A DNA stretch of 64,000 bases, taken from Aerococcaceae bacterium DSM 111176 (lineage in GTDB: Bacteria; Bacillota; Bacilli; Lactobacillales; Aerococcaceae). The stretch spans positions 62,001-126,000 of the forward strand of contig JACBXN010000023.1 of NCBI GenBank assembly GCA_015863215.1, written 5' to 3'. Shown in pieces: positions 45,894 through 55,112 of the stretch (positions within the stretch are counted from its first letter, which is position 1; every line of letters starts with the position of its first letter). The translations under genes and the position numbers were made by a program. Under the pieces are notes generated by a model, which saw only the letters and a list, made by a program, of their open reading frames with translations, ran no database searches and was not told where the DNA came from.

Positions 45894-46730
45894 CTAGTTC
45901 AATATTTGAGAAAGATAATAGTAAGAGCCATATAACATGTCATTACCAGAGCTCGCTCCATATGATTGAATGTTCTGGATGTTAGTTTGAATTTTAAGAT
46001 TATCTTCAGCTAAAATAGCTTCTAATAATAATAACCAATTCTGATTGACATGTCGATGAAATAAATTTTGATAATATGCATGGGCGATATCCGTTGTTCT
46101 CTTAATATTCGTGACATCTTTAACTGAATTAATGAATGTAGTATGGTCCATTAAGAGAGCAATAATCATCATACCTTGTACCAAGTCATCTCCACTGGGT
46201 GTTAGTCCGTGACCTGCGCCAATCCACTGTTGCAACCATTTTCTATTATTTAATAAAGTGTTTTTTTCGTCGATTGCTAAAATACTAGAATCGATTTGGA
46301 ATAAGAATGGGTCACAATGTTTTTCTAAATGAGCTTGAGTAAGAGCAGTCCGAAAACGGTCATAAACCTCAAATTCAAATGGAGTAAAGTTTAATGATAA
46401 ATCTAAGAATGTTTCTTTGTCTGGAAAAACATCAATAATTAATGGGTGTGTGTAGAACCGCCAATAATCATTTAACAATTGGACACGTAATCCCGGTTTT
46501 AATTTATCTTTTACATATTGGAAAGTCCTTTGCGACCATTGGATACCATGAGCAGATAATGGTTGATTCTCAGGTGAAATGAATATCAATTGTTTGTCCA
46601 ACAGAATATTAAAACCATTTTTAAAAACAGAATGAACTTTCCCAATGCGTTTATTATTAGACAAGAGCTCTTTCTTAATGAAAGAGCTCATTGTCATGTT
46701 AGTGGTGAATTGGCGGTGATTATTATTCAT
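45894..46730 (-). CDS. allH: DUF2877 protein, AllH subunit of oxamate transcarbamylase
   Basis: A 278-residue protein with the DUF2877 hallmark [17 protein letters not shown] in its C-terminal half. In E. coli the homologue (AllH, formerly YlbF) is needed with AllF and AllG for oxamate transcarbamylase. I start at ATG 46730, which overlaps the stop of the upstream fusion gene, behind TTGAGG; a longer frame reaches back to 46763. Its place between the AllFG fusion and carbamate kinase supports the call. Confidence 0.84.
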   Translation of the reverse strand: MNNNHRQFTTNMTMSSFIKKELLSNNKRIGKVHSVFKNGFNILLDKQLIFISPENQPLSAHGIQWSQRTFQYVKDKLKPGLRVQLLNDYWRFYTHPLIIDVFPDKETFLDLSLNFTPFEFEVYDRFRTALTQAHLEKHCDPFLFQIDSSILAIDEKNTLLNNRKWLQQWIGAGHGLTPSGDDLVQGMMIIALLMDHTTFINSVKDVTNIKRTTDIAHAYYQNLFHRHVNQNWLLLLEAILAEDNLKIQTNIQNIQSYGASSGNDMLYGSYYYLSQILN

Positions 46731-49700
46731 CAACCTCAATACCAATTGATTTAGCATATGCAACTAATGCTTTTTCGAAACAACCAAGTGGTGCTCGAAC
46801 AGTACCAGCACCTACTTGACCAACTCCGGCTTCTTTGTGAGCAATCCCTGTATTGATGATTGGAGTAATCCCAGTCTCAACTACTTTACGAATATCAATT
46901 CCTAGTGGAGCACCTTTGAAGTCCCAGTTTGGAATTGGCCAAGTTGGATTATTAGTAGTTACGATTTGTTCCATTTCCTCAGAAATACTCTGAGCATCTT
47001 TCAATCCGTTTAAACCAATGAAACGAGTAACCCCTGGGGCAGCAATCATAGCCATTCCCCCAACACCAATTGTTTCCGTAATTGCAGAGTCACCGATATC
47101 GGCATTTGCATCTTCTTCGGAATAACCTGTAAAGTATAATCCATTAGGTGTATTAACGGGAGCATTAAACCATTCGTCACCCGTTGCACCGATACGAATA
47201 CCAAAGTTTTCTCCATTACGAGCCATTGTTGTTACGATAGTTCCTGTTTCTTCTTTACGGACATAATCCACAATTGCTTTTCCAGCTGCCATTGCAATAT
47301 TTAAGAAGAATTGATCTGTATCAGCTAAGAACTGGATCACGTCACGTTTGTCCTGTTCATCAATGTCTAATGTAGAGATTGTTGGAACAATTTCTTTAAG
47401 GAAGACTAAAGATGCAGCGATATTACGTTGATGGAATTCATCCCCCATGCCAATTGCACGGGCCATAATAACATTTAAGTTTAATCCGCCTTTAATTTCA
47501 CGTAATGCTTTTCCTAGAACGGGGCCAAGAATATCACGTTGCCATTCTAAACGATTAATAACAGTAGGACTATTAGCACCGAAGCGTAATACCTCTCCAA
47601 TACCTTCGTTCATGATACAGTATCCTGTTGTTCCATCTACTTGATTTTCAACAATAAAAACAGGGAAGTTTTTCGTTGTAATACCCCCCATCGGACCTAC
47701 AGCTCCAACTGAATGACATGGCATAAATGTCACTTCGTTATTATTTAATTGACGAAGTGCATCTTCGTCATCTGTTGCCCAACCTTCAAATTTCATTGCA
47801 CCGATAACCGAACCTTGCATTGGACCAGTCATATTTTCCCATTTAATTGGAGGACCAGCATGGAGAACAATTTTTTCATCAGTATCGAGTGCGGGAATGA
47901 CTTCCTTAGCAGGGCGATTATCCACTAAGAATGGTTGTGATTCGATGTAACGAGCGATTATCTTATCGTTATCTGCATTAATCTCCTCTTCACGTTTATC
48001 CAATTCATTGAGAATTTTAATTAGTTTTTGATTACCACCAGCACGTGGACGCCAAGTATATTGTACAGCTTCTCCGCCATAAGTATTAATTGGCTCTGTG
48101 AAACTCTCTAAACCTACATTTATTACTTTAGGTGTATTATTTAATAAATCGAGAACTTCTTTTGATGGAGATTCTAATGTTAATTTTTCTCCCATATAAT
48201 CTGTAAATGATTTATCAGGGAAATTAATAGTGTGACCCATTAATTCAACCGCGTATCGAACCGCTTGTGCGTTACTATCTTGAACAATTACACCAGCATC
48301 TTCGAGTCTTTTAATTGTTTGGTCGTAATCCTGTGGATCTTGTGTTGTTCCAACAACTGAACCGATAACATAAAGTGATCGTTCATTGCCTTTTGCCTCA
48401 TCTAAGGCTTCTTGGATTGCAGGTGCTAAAGCTCCCGCCATATCTGGATGAGATCCATATCCTAATACGATATCTAATAAAATAACGCCAGTTGTTTCAT
48501 CGGCTAATACTTCTTTCAATTTATTAACACGTACATCTGGGTCAATCATAGGGTGTGGCTTACCTTGAGTATAGAAATCGTCACCTAAATCCATGACTTC
48601 GAAACCATTCGTATTCAAGATATAGCCGTTTTCACCTTTGACACTGTCTAACTCTAAAGCGTCTGCAATTAAAGTCGCTGCTTCACTAGCTAATGTACCA
48701 CCTGAATAAAGACCTTTAACTGTTTTACCTTCAGGTAATTTTTCAGCTTTAACTGAGATTGGTTCAATATAATTAGCTTTTAATTCTTCACCATTAGCAA
48801 GGTCAACTGCAATTCGGGCAGCTTCTTCTAATGTGTAAGCTAATGCAACATTACCTTGGTGTTCAGTTGGTTTTTCGCCTAAGAAAATTGCAACAACCGG
48901 TTTAGATAAAGCTTGTAAAGCAGATACTACTTTATCACGAACTGCAGGTGCAGGTGGCTTAGAAATTACTAAAATAACCTCAGTAGGATCATGTGCTTCT
49001 AATCCAGCTAGTGCATCAAGCATTGTGATAGCACCAACTTCTTCAGCCAAGTCACGGCCACCAGTACCAATTGCGTGAACAACACCACCGCCTAATTGAT
49101 CGATAATTGTCGTAGCTTCTTGGATACCTGTACCTGAAGCTGCAACAATACCTATGTTTCCAGGATTAATAACATTTGTAAATGCTAAGGGGATACCAGA
49201 TAATGTTCCGGTACCACAGTCTGGGCCCATTAATAATAAGCCTTTATCATGTGCTTTTTGTTTAAGTCGTACCTCGTCTTCTAACGAGACATTATCTGAG
49301 AATGAAAATACATGGAGCCCAGAATCTAATGCCTTTTCAATTTCATCTGCAGCGTATTGTCCTGGAATAGAGAATAGTGCAAGATTAGCGTCAGGCATTG
49401 CCTCATGAGCGTCCTTCCAGTTATTAACTTTAACTTTACCTTCTCCGCCATCTTCACCACTAGCTAAATCAGTAATAAATTCATCAATTTTTTCTAAAAC
49501 AATAGCCATTGCATCTTCGGAATCTGAGTCAACTACGACCGCCATATCATTTGGTCCAGCCCCATCTAGTTCTTCAGTATATAAATTGGCAGTTTTGAAT
49601 AGGTCTTTGTTCGAGTCAGTAGCCATCATTACTTGTGCTTGATTGACCATGTCGAGAGTATTTAACTCATTTGTCAATAACATCAAATTAATTGAGTCTT

Positions 49701-49734
49701 GATAATTGTTTTTCTTAATCACACTGTATAACAT
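46723..49734 (-). CDS. AllF-AllG fusion protein (FdrA plus DUF1116), oxamate transcarbamylase
   Basis: A 1003-residue protein. Residues 1 to about 515 match FdrA/AllF, an acyl-CoA-synthetase-like protein (MGPDCGTGTLSGIPLAF at about 169-185, GIVAASGTGIQEATTIIDQLGGG at about 195-217). Residues from about 533 to the end match AllG/YlbE (DUF1116: KVINVGLESF, WRPRAGGNQKL, GMGDEFHQRN). In E. coli these are two genes, fdrA and ylbE. The reaction is oxalurate plus phosphate to oxamate plus carbamoyl phosphate. The frame is continuous, with an AAGGGGGAA ribosome site, and there is no sign of an internal start. First gene of the allFG-allH-arcC operon. Confidence 0.86.
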   Translation of the reverse strand: MLYSVIKKNNYQDSINLMLLTNELNTLDMVNQAQVMMATDSNKDLFKTANLYTEELDGAGPNDMAVVVDSDSEDAMAIVLEKIDEFITDLASGEDGGEGKVKVNNWKDAHEAMPDANLALFSIPGQYAADEIEKALDSGLHVFSFSDNVSLEDEVRLKQKAHDKGLLLMGPDCGTGTLSGIPLAFTNVINPGNIGIVAASGTGIQEATTIIDQLGGGVVHAIGTGGRDLAEEVGAITMLDALAGLEAHDPTEVILVISKPPAPAVRDKVVSALQALSKPVVAIFLGEKPTEHQGNVALAYTLEEAARIAVDLANGEELKANYIEPISVKAEKLPEGKTVKGLYSGGTLASEAATLIADALELDSVKGENGYILNTNGFEVMDLGDDFYTQGKPHPMIDPDVRVNKLKEVLADETTGVILLDIVLGYGSHPDMAGALAPAIQEALDEAKGNERSLYVIGSVVGTTQDPQDYDQTIKRLEDAGVIVQDSNAQAVRYAVELMGHTINFPDKSFTDYMGEKLTLESPSKEVLDLLNNTPKVINVGLESFTEPINTYGGEAVQYTWRPRAGGNQKLIKILNELDKREEEINADNDKIIARYIESQPFLVDNRPAKEVIPALDTDEKIVLHAGPPIKWENMTGPMQGSVIGAMKFEGWATDDEDALRQLNNNEVTFMPCHSVGAVGPMGGITTKNFPVFIVENQVDGTTGYCIMNEGIGEVLRFGANSPTVINRLEWQRDILGPVLGKALREIKGGLNLNVIMARAIGMGDEFHQRNIAASLVFLKEIVPTISTLDIDEQDKRDVIQFLADTDQFFLNIAMAAGKAIVDYVRKEETGTIVTTMARNGENFGIRIGATGDEWFNAPVNTPNGLYFTGYSEEDANADIGDSAITETIGVGGMAMIAAPGVTRFIGLNGLKDAQSISEEMEQIVTTNNPTWPIPNWDFKGAPLGIDIRKVVETGITPIINTGIAHKEAGVGQVGAGTVRAPLGCFEKALVAYAKSIGIEVDE

Positions 49735-49755
49735 AAAATTCCCCCTTTTCTTAAA

Positions 49756-49770
49756 TTATAAGCGTTTTCA
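49756..49770. promoter_or_regulatory. cre-like site upstream of the allFG operon
   Basis: TTATAAGCGTTTTCA matches the CcpA consensus except one G, 22 bp upstream of the allFG start codon. It suggests glucose repression. Confidence 0.5.
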
Positions 49771-49813
49771 TAAACCTGAACAAATGTTAATAATTATAAA
49801 CATAAAATTTTTG

Positions 49814-49820
49814 TTGTGCA
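49814..49820. promoter_or_regulatory. TTGTGCA motif in the allFG/hydrolase divergent region
   Basis: TTGTGCA within TTGTTGTGCATAACAA, an imperfect palindrome. The same word occurs in the other control regions of the allantoin locus. Confidence 0.4.
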
Positions 49821-49899
49821 TAACAAACAAAAATATTAACACTATAAACAAAACGCAAAACAATGTGATACACTATCAATATTATAACGAGGTGGTTCA

Positions 49900-50751
49900 G
49901 TGGAAAAAACGATTTTTCAAACAGTAACTGTGAATAGAATAGAATTATCAGCGTCACTTGTGTTGCCTGAGGTCGAAATGAAAGGTATAATATTATATTT
50001 TCATGGAGGGGGCCTAATTTTTGGGGATAAAGATGATTTGCCAATCGAATATCTAGAACTGTTTTCTCAAGCAGGTTATGGAATAGTATCATTTGATTAT
50101 CCTTTTGCTCCAGAGTCAGATATTGAAATAATTTTAAAATGTGCGAAAGAACAAATTCAATGGTATTTTCAGGAAGGAGTAGAAAAATTATCACTTCAAG
50201 ATGGTATTTCTACATTCTTGATGGGAAGATCAGCTGGGAGTTTTTTAGCAGCTCATTTAACGCATGAATTTAAAAGCAAAATAAAGGGATATATTTCATT
50301 CTATGGTTACTATAATCTAAATGATGCTCATTTTACTATCCCAAATCATCACTATCTTAAGTTTGGGAAAGTTGATGAGAACCAATTTAAACGGCTGGTA
50401 AACAACATACCAACCATTGCAGACTCAAATGATGCGCGGTATCTCATATATTTATACGCTCGTCAGACGGGACGATTTCAAGATTTGCTAGTACCACAAG
50501 GTGAAAAAGCAAGTGATTATAGTTTAAAACCAGCAGATCTCAAAGAATTTCCAGCTACATTTATTACTGCTGGCGAAGTGGATCCAGATGTTCCTGTTCG
50601 TCAATCACGTTTAATGGCTAAATATGTACCGCATTCCCAATTGCACATTTTAGAAGTTAATGAACATGATTTTGATCGAACCCAAATTAGTGGAGTGGGA
50701 ATCCCCATTTATACAAAATTAGTTGATTGGCTGAATACATTAATAAAATAA
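49900..50751 (+). CDS. Alpha/beta hydrolase
   Basis: A 283-residue esterase-type hydrolase of the HSL group. The oxyanion motif YFHGGGLIFGD is near residue 35, the nucleophile Ser is in MGRSAGSF, the acid Asp in AGEVDPDVPV, and the His in NEHDFDRT. No signal peptide. Start GTG 49900 behind GAGGTGG. It is divergent from allFG and shares a probable promoter with the next transporter gene. A role in allantoin breakdown is suggested only by position; ureide or amide hydrolysis is possible. Confidence 0.78.
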   Translation: MEKTIFQTVTVNRIELSASLVLPEVEMKGIILYFHGGGLIFGDKDDLPIEYLELFSQAGYGIVSFDYPFAPESDIEIILKCAKEQIQWYFQEGVEKLSLQDGISTFLMGRSAGSFLAAHLTHEFKSKIKGYISFYGYYNLNDAHFTIPNHHYLKFGKVDENQFKRLVNNIPTIADSNDARYLIYLYARQTGRFQDLLVPQGEKASDYSLKPADLKEFPATFITAGEVDPDVPVRQSRLMAKYVPHSQLHILEVNEHDFDRTQISGVGIPIYTKLVDWLNTLIK

Positions 50752-50771
50752 AATTTTTAAAGGAGTTAATT

Positions 50772-51704
50772 ATGCAATTAGATTTTTTCTTAACACTGCA
50801 AAAAGTGTTAATATTATTTTTACTTATTGTCATCGGATTCATTGCGGGTCGTACTAATTTAATCTCACAAAAAGGGCAGAAAGATATTACCAATTTAGTG
50901 CTTTATATTACAATGCCAGCCACCATTTTTAATGCGATGCAATTACCATTAGAACAAGAACGTGTACAAACTTCTTTGGTGATTATTGGGATTATGACTT
51001 TTTGTTATATAATTATGTTTACCGTTGGTTTCTTTGTATCGAAACAATTACCATTAACAGCTGGTCAAAAAGATATTTTCCATGTTGCGTTACTATTATC
51101 AAATACAACTTTCATGGGATTCCCAATCATCAGTAGTCTTTTGGGAGTAGAGGCACTCTTTTATGCAGTACTAGGTGCTGGTTTTATCTTTGAAGTTGTT
51201 TCTTGGACGTTAGGTATTTATTTAATGGGGCGTAATGCTCCTGGGTCAACTTCATTTAATTGGAAAAAAATAGCCTTTAGTCCTGGAATTTTATCTATTA
51301 TCTTTGGGCTAATATTTTTCTTAACGCAATGGGAATTGCCGGTTTTAGCTCAAGAGGTAGTAGATTCACTGGCACCAGCAACATCTCCGTTGGCGATGAT
51401 CGTTGTAGGATTGATGTTATCAAGGTCTGACATTGTTAAAGCATTTAAAAATAAGGTTTTGTACTTAGCAGCGGGCTTGAAATTATTAGCTGTACCTTTA
51501 TTGGTAGTTCTGATATTGAAAACACTTGGATTTAGTGGAGTGACATTGGTTATACCCGTTATTATGATCTCAATGCCAACAGCTTCCTATGTAGCCATGT
51601 TTGCAGGTAATGCTGGTAATGATACTGATTTTGCGAGTCAAATAGTCTTCATGTCATCTTTGCTTTCAATCATTACTATTCCTATTATCACGTTATTCTT
51701 ATAA
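50772..51704 (+). CDS. AEC family transporter (auxin efflux carrier fold)
   Basis: A 310-residue membrane protein with about ten hydrophobic helices in two halves, as in malate permease-like AEC carriers (LVLYITMPATIFNAMQLPLE, ending with FAGNAGNDTDFASQIVFMSS). I start at ATG 50772 behind AAAGGAG. Downstream of the hydrolase by 20 bp. Because the pathway ends in oxamate, a monocarboxylate, export of oxamate is an attractive guess. Confidence 0.8.
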   Translation: MQLDFFLTLQKVLILFLLIVIGFIAGRTNLISQKGQKDITNLVLYITMPATIFNAMQLPLEQERVQTSLVIIGIMTFCYIIMFTVGFFVSKQLPLTAGQKDIFHVALLLSNTTFMGFPIISSLLGVEALFYAVLGAGFIFEVVSWTLGIYLMGRNAPGSTSFNWKKIAFSPGILSIIFGLIFFLTQWELPVLAQEVVDSLAPATSPLAMIVVGLMLSRSDIVKAFKNKVLYLAAGLKLLAVPLLVVLILKTLGFSGVTLVIPVIMISMPTASYVAMFAGNAGNDTDFASQIVFMSSLLSIITIPIITLFL

Positions 51705-51736
51705 AAAGAGAGAAAAAATTTTGTATTAAATCAGAA

Positions 51737-51770
51737 AACACCGCCCGTTTTGGACGGTGTTTTTTTATTC
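51737..51770. terminator. Bidirectional terminator between the AEC transporter and pucR-like genes
   Basis: AACACCG and CGGTGTT arms with flanking CC/GG; A and T runs on the two sides. Confidence 0.85.
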
Positions 51771-53387
51771 TGTCCCTTGTTCTTTTAGTAATTCTAAGGC
51801 AATACGTAAATTTAAGGAGGTTTCTGCATCACTGATATCAAGGTCTAATATTTCTTCACATTTTTGAATACGATATTTTACGGTATTTCGATGGACATAA
51901 AGTTGGCTAGCGGTCTTAGCAACTTCACATTGTGAGTTTAAGTAAACATAAAGAGTCTCTCTTAGATCACTTAATGATTCATCCTGAGGATCCGCAAATG
52001 ACCCTAAAACATTTTTGATAAAGAAATTTGTTTGCTCCGTATTTAAATTTGAAAATAATTGATGAATGCCTTTGTTTTCATATGAGATGAATGTATCATC
52101 TAATCCATTCTGCAATCTTTCATCATGGGTGATTCTAGCTTGAGTTAAACTACGTTCGATTTGCTGAGTTGTATCCACGGCTTCACCAATATTGTAAGCA
52201 ATACGGATATTGATTCTCTTTACCAATGTGATTGCTAATTTTTCTAACTTTTCAATTAAATTTGTTGGACGCTCTTGAAGTAAAATCAGTGTTTCAAGAT
52301 TTGAAGTTGAATAGATTACTTTGGCTTTTGGAGAAAGTTCTGACAAAGCTCGCTCCAACCACAAAGCTATAAGCCAAAGGTTTTCTTTATGAGATATGCT
52401 CTGTTCTTTCTGTTTGTTTAATAAACTCAAATCAGTGATTTTGATTACCTGATAATAATCTGACGCGATAAAACCATGCTTGTTTGAATTGTTTTGAGTT
52501 TCAGTTCCTCGCATTGATATCCAATCTTTAAAGTAATCGGCTTCGGTTGTCAATTCTAGTTGATGAAGTTTATCATTTTTTAGGAGTACAAAACTCAAGA
52601 CTAAAGCTGCTTGGTCAATAGCAAAATGATTTATTGGTTGTGGAATTTGTTCAGGATTGAGTATAACGAGATACTCATTAAAATAATTATGTATATTTAA
52701 GCTACGAACAGCAACCTGAGCAGGATTTCCTTGTAAATCATTAACAATATATGAAATAGTTTCGTCTGTAGAATAGTTTGATTGTATACGAATTTGTTTG
52801 ACGAAGTCATTTAATTTACCTGGATAGCCTTTGAAGTAATTGGAATAAGTAATCACTTCGTAAAATGAATCGAGCAATATTACAGGGGATTTAATCATTT
52901 GGCTAAATTCATTGACAAATATTTGATTAGGAACGTCTCGAACAACTAAATCTTGAAAGGATCTTTGGATATCTAAAGCAAATGAAATTTCCTCATGTTG
53001 CCTATTCCAAACGATGCCCGACCATTGGTGCAAAATAGCACCTAAATTATAATTATCAGGGATTTGAAAGATTGGAAAATTTATTTTATTAGCATAGTCA
53101 ATGATTGATTGATCTAAATATCCAAGAAAGCGGTTGACTTTAATCCCCAAACCAATCGCTTCCGCTCGTACTAAAGAATCGATAAAAGCTTTCATGTCTT
53201 GTTGATTTTCTTTGAAAATCATAGCAGTCGATAATAAAACAGTCCCTTTTGGAATATAGTGTTCTATATCTGGGGTTTCAGAGATTTCAATACTTTTAAT
53301 ATGTGAAGTATTTCCTGTTTCTTTATTTGTAAATAAATACAAATCGTTATAACGAGGTGTTTCTAGTATTTCATTTAGTGTAGTCAT
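51765..53387 (-). CDS. pucR: PucR-family transcriptional regulator of purine/allantoin catabolism
   Basis: A 540-residue regulator. The N-terminal PucR sensor domain (about 1-120, with LNEILETPRYNDLYLF) is followed by a central GGDEF-like region and a C-terminal helix-turn-helix (YVHRNTVKYRIQKCEEIL, about 490-507). PucR of Bacillus activates ureide genes in response to allantoin-type signals. It is divergent from the pucG-like gene. The effector is inferred. Confidence 0.88.
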   Translation of the reverse strand: MTTLNEILETPRYNDLYLFTNKETGNTSHIKSIEISETPDIEHYIPKGTVLLSTAMIFKENQQDMKAFIDSLVRAEAIGLGIKVNRFLGYLDQSIIDYANKINFPIFQIPDNYNLGAILHQWSGIVWNRQHEEISFALDIQRSFQDLVVRDVPNQIFVNEFSQMIKSPVILLDSFYEVITYSNYFKGYPGKLNDFVKQIRIQSNYSTDETISYIVNDLQGNPAQVAVRSLNIHNYFNEYLVILNPEQIPQPINHFAIDQAALVLSFVLLKNDKLHQLELTTEADYFKDWISMRGTETQNNSNKHGFIASDYYQVIKITDLSLLNKQKEQSISHKENLWLIALWLERALSELSPKAKVIYSTSNLETLILLQERPTNLIEKLEKLAITLVKRINIRIAYNIGEAVDTTQQIERSLTQARITHDERLQNGLDDTFISYENKGIHQLFSNLNTEQTNFFIKNVLGSFADPQDESLSDLRETLYVYLNSQCEVAKTASQLYVHRNTVKYRIQKCEEILDLDISDAETSLNLRIALELLKEQGTE

Positions 53388-53478
53388 GTTGAAACTCCTT
53401 TGTAATATACTTTTAAAATATATTTTGTAGTATCTTGATAATTAAAATTATATACAAATGTTAACCTTTTGGCAATAA

Positions 53479-53485
53479 TGCACAA
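53479..53485. promoter_or_regulatory. TGCACAA motif with flanking AACCTTT/AAAGGTT arms
   Basis: TGCACAA (reverse of TTGTGCA) sits inside an inverted repeat AACCTTT (53463-53469) and AAAGGTT (53484-53490), between the divergent pucR and pucG-like genes. Candidate regulator site. Confidence 0.45.
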
Positions 53486-53588
53486 AGGTTTTTGAGGGGT
53501 TGTTCAGAATTACAGTTTTTCTGCCATAAGTTTATATTTGAACTAAAAAATGATAAAGTTAGGAAAATACCAAAGGAGTATCAATACT

Positions 53589-54812
53589 ATGATTAAAGAT
53601 TTCACAATACCTCAAAGAACGATTATGACACCTGGCCCAGTAGAAGTGCATCCAAAGGTTTTACAAGCAATGTCAAATCGTATGCTAGGTCAATTTGATC
53701 CAGCATTTCTATCGATTATGGAAGATAATCAAGAACTAATGAGACCATTATTTGGAACTGAAAAAGGTAATACATTAGCAGTTAATGGTACTTCTCGCTC
53801 AGGAATTGAAGCGGCCTTAATCGGTTTAATTGAACCCGGAGATAAAATATTAATTCCAGCTTATGGACGTTTTGCTTATTTATTATCTGAAATTGCTGAA
53901 AGAGCAAAAGGTGATGTAATTCTAATGGAAAAAGAATGGGATAGTCCATTTGATCAAGAAGATATCATCCAAAAAATTAAAGAAGTGGAACCTAAAATTG
54001 TTGCGATGATACATGGAGAAACTGCAAATGGACAAATGGCACCAATAGATAAAGTAGGACATTTCTGCCAAGAAAATAATATTTTCTTTATGGTAGACTG
54101 TGTTGCTACATATGGTGGTGTTGAGTTTAAGATGGATGAGTGGGGAGTGAATGTAGCAGTTGCTGGTACACAAAAATGTGTGAGTGTACCAACTGGATTA
54201 TCACTCATCGCATATGATGACAAAGCGAAAGATTTTTTTATGTCTCGATTCCAGAAAGAGGAAGGTATCCGAACGGAAAATGATGAAATTAATGACCGTC
54301 ATATACAGAGTAACTATCTTGATATAAGTCAAATTATCCGTTATTGGAGTAATGATAAGATTAATCATCATACTGAAGTAAATGCATTAAATTACGGCTT
54401 ACATACTGGACTGCGAATGATTCTAGAAGAAGGTAAAGAAGAAGTCTATGCAAGACATCAATTAAATAATGATGCGATCGTAGCTGGCATTCAAGCAATG
54501 GGCTTAAATATATTTGGTAACATAGATACAAAAATGAATACTGTTATTCCAATTATAATTCCTGAAGGTGTCAATCCAAACATTGTACCAGAATTTCTAT
54601 TAAATCAATTTGGCGTAGAAATTGCAGGTAGTTTTGGACCATTAATTGGAAAGATATGGCGTATTGGAAATATGGGATATTCTAGTCGACGTGAAAATGT
54701 ATTACATGTTTTAGCTGCCTTAGAAGCAACCCTTATTCATTTCAATGCCCCTATAAATAAAGGTGAGGCAGTTCAAGCCGCTTTAGGTGTTTACTTAAAC
54801 AAAGTGAATTAG
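53589..54812 (+). CDS. pucG: (S)-ureidoglycine-glyoxylate aminotransferase-like enzyme (PucG type)
   Basis: A 407-residue class V PLP aminotransferase. TPGPVEVHPKVLQAM at the N-terminus, GTSRSGIEAAL, and the PLP lysine in AVAGTQKCVSVP fit the alanine-glyoxylate/ureidoglycine-glyoxylate group. It would convert ureidoglycine and glyoxylate to oxalurate and glycine, joining the same route as AllE plus AllD. The start is ATG 53589 behind AAAGGAG. Its substrate could also be alanine or serine, but the neighbours favour ureidoglycine. Confidence 0.84.
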   Translation: MIKDFTIPQRTIMTPGPVEVHPKVLQAMSNRMLGQFDPAFLSIMEDNQELMRPLFGTEKGNTLAVNGTSRSGIEAALIGLIEPGDKILIPAYGRFAYLLSEIAERAKGDVILMEKEWDSPFDQEDIIQKIKEVEPKIVAMIHGETANGQMAPIDKVGHFCQENNIFFMVDCVATYGGVEFKMDEWGVNVAVAGTQKCVSVPTGLSLIAYDDKAKDFFMSRFQKEEGIRTENDEINDRHIQSNYLDISQIIRYWSNDKINHHTEVNALNYGLHTGLRMILEEGKEEVYARHQLNNDAIVAGIQAMGLNIFGNIDTKMNTVIPIIIPEGVNPNIVPEFLLNQFGVEIAGSFGPLIGKIWRIGNMGYSSRRENVLHVLAALEATLIHFNAPINKGEAVQAALGVYLNKVN

Positions 54813-54851
54813 TAATTGAATTAAAATATTATTTTTTGATAAAGACCTCAA

Positions 54852-54905
54852 AAGTCGCATAAAGTCAATATTATTAGAGTATTGATTTTATGTGACTTTT
54901 ATATT
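54852..54905 (+). terminator. Terminator of the pucG-like gene
   Basis: AAAAGTCGCATAAA...TCAATA pairs with TATTGA..TTTATGTGACTTTT, a long stem with a T-rich tail. Confidence 0.8.
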
Positions 54906-55112
54906 TAATTCATTTCTGTTGGTTTTCAGATAATTTAAATACGGAATGATATAATTGTTTTGCGCACAATTAAGTAAATATGACAATTGTTTGTTGATTT
55001 TGACCATGAAGAAACAATATTTTGTAATATTTAACAACTAATAAGAAAGCGCTTTTATATACAATGTAGTTAGTTTAAAAATGCACATAAAATTACGAAC
55101 GGAGGTAAATTA
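54906..55112 (+). other. allC upstream control region
   Basis: Together with the pucG-like terminator this makes up the 300-bp gap before allC. It holds the TAATTGT...ACAATTA inverted repeat with GCGCACAA (54963-54969), a second ACAATTGTTTGTTG stretch at about 54983-54996, a cre-like site at 55042-55058, and a partial ATGCACA at 55080-55086. No gene is seen. Confidence 0.6.
55042..55058. promoter_or_regulatory. cre-like site upstream of allC
   Basis: AAGAAAGCGCTTTTAT, with an intact AAAGCGCTTT core, close to the probable promoter of allC-pucI-allB. Confidence 0.55.
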
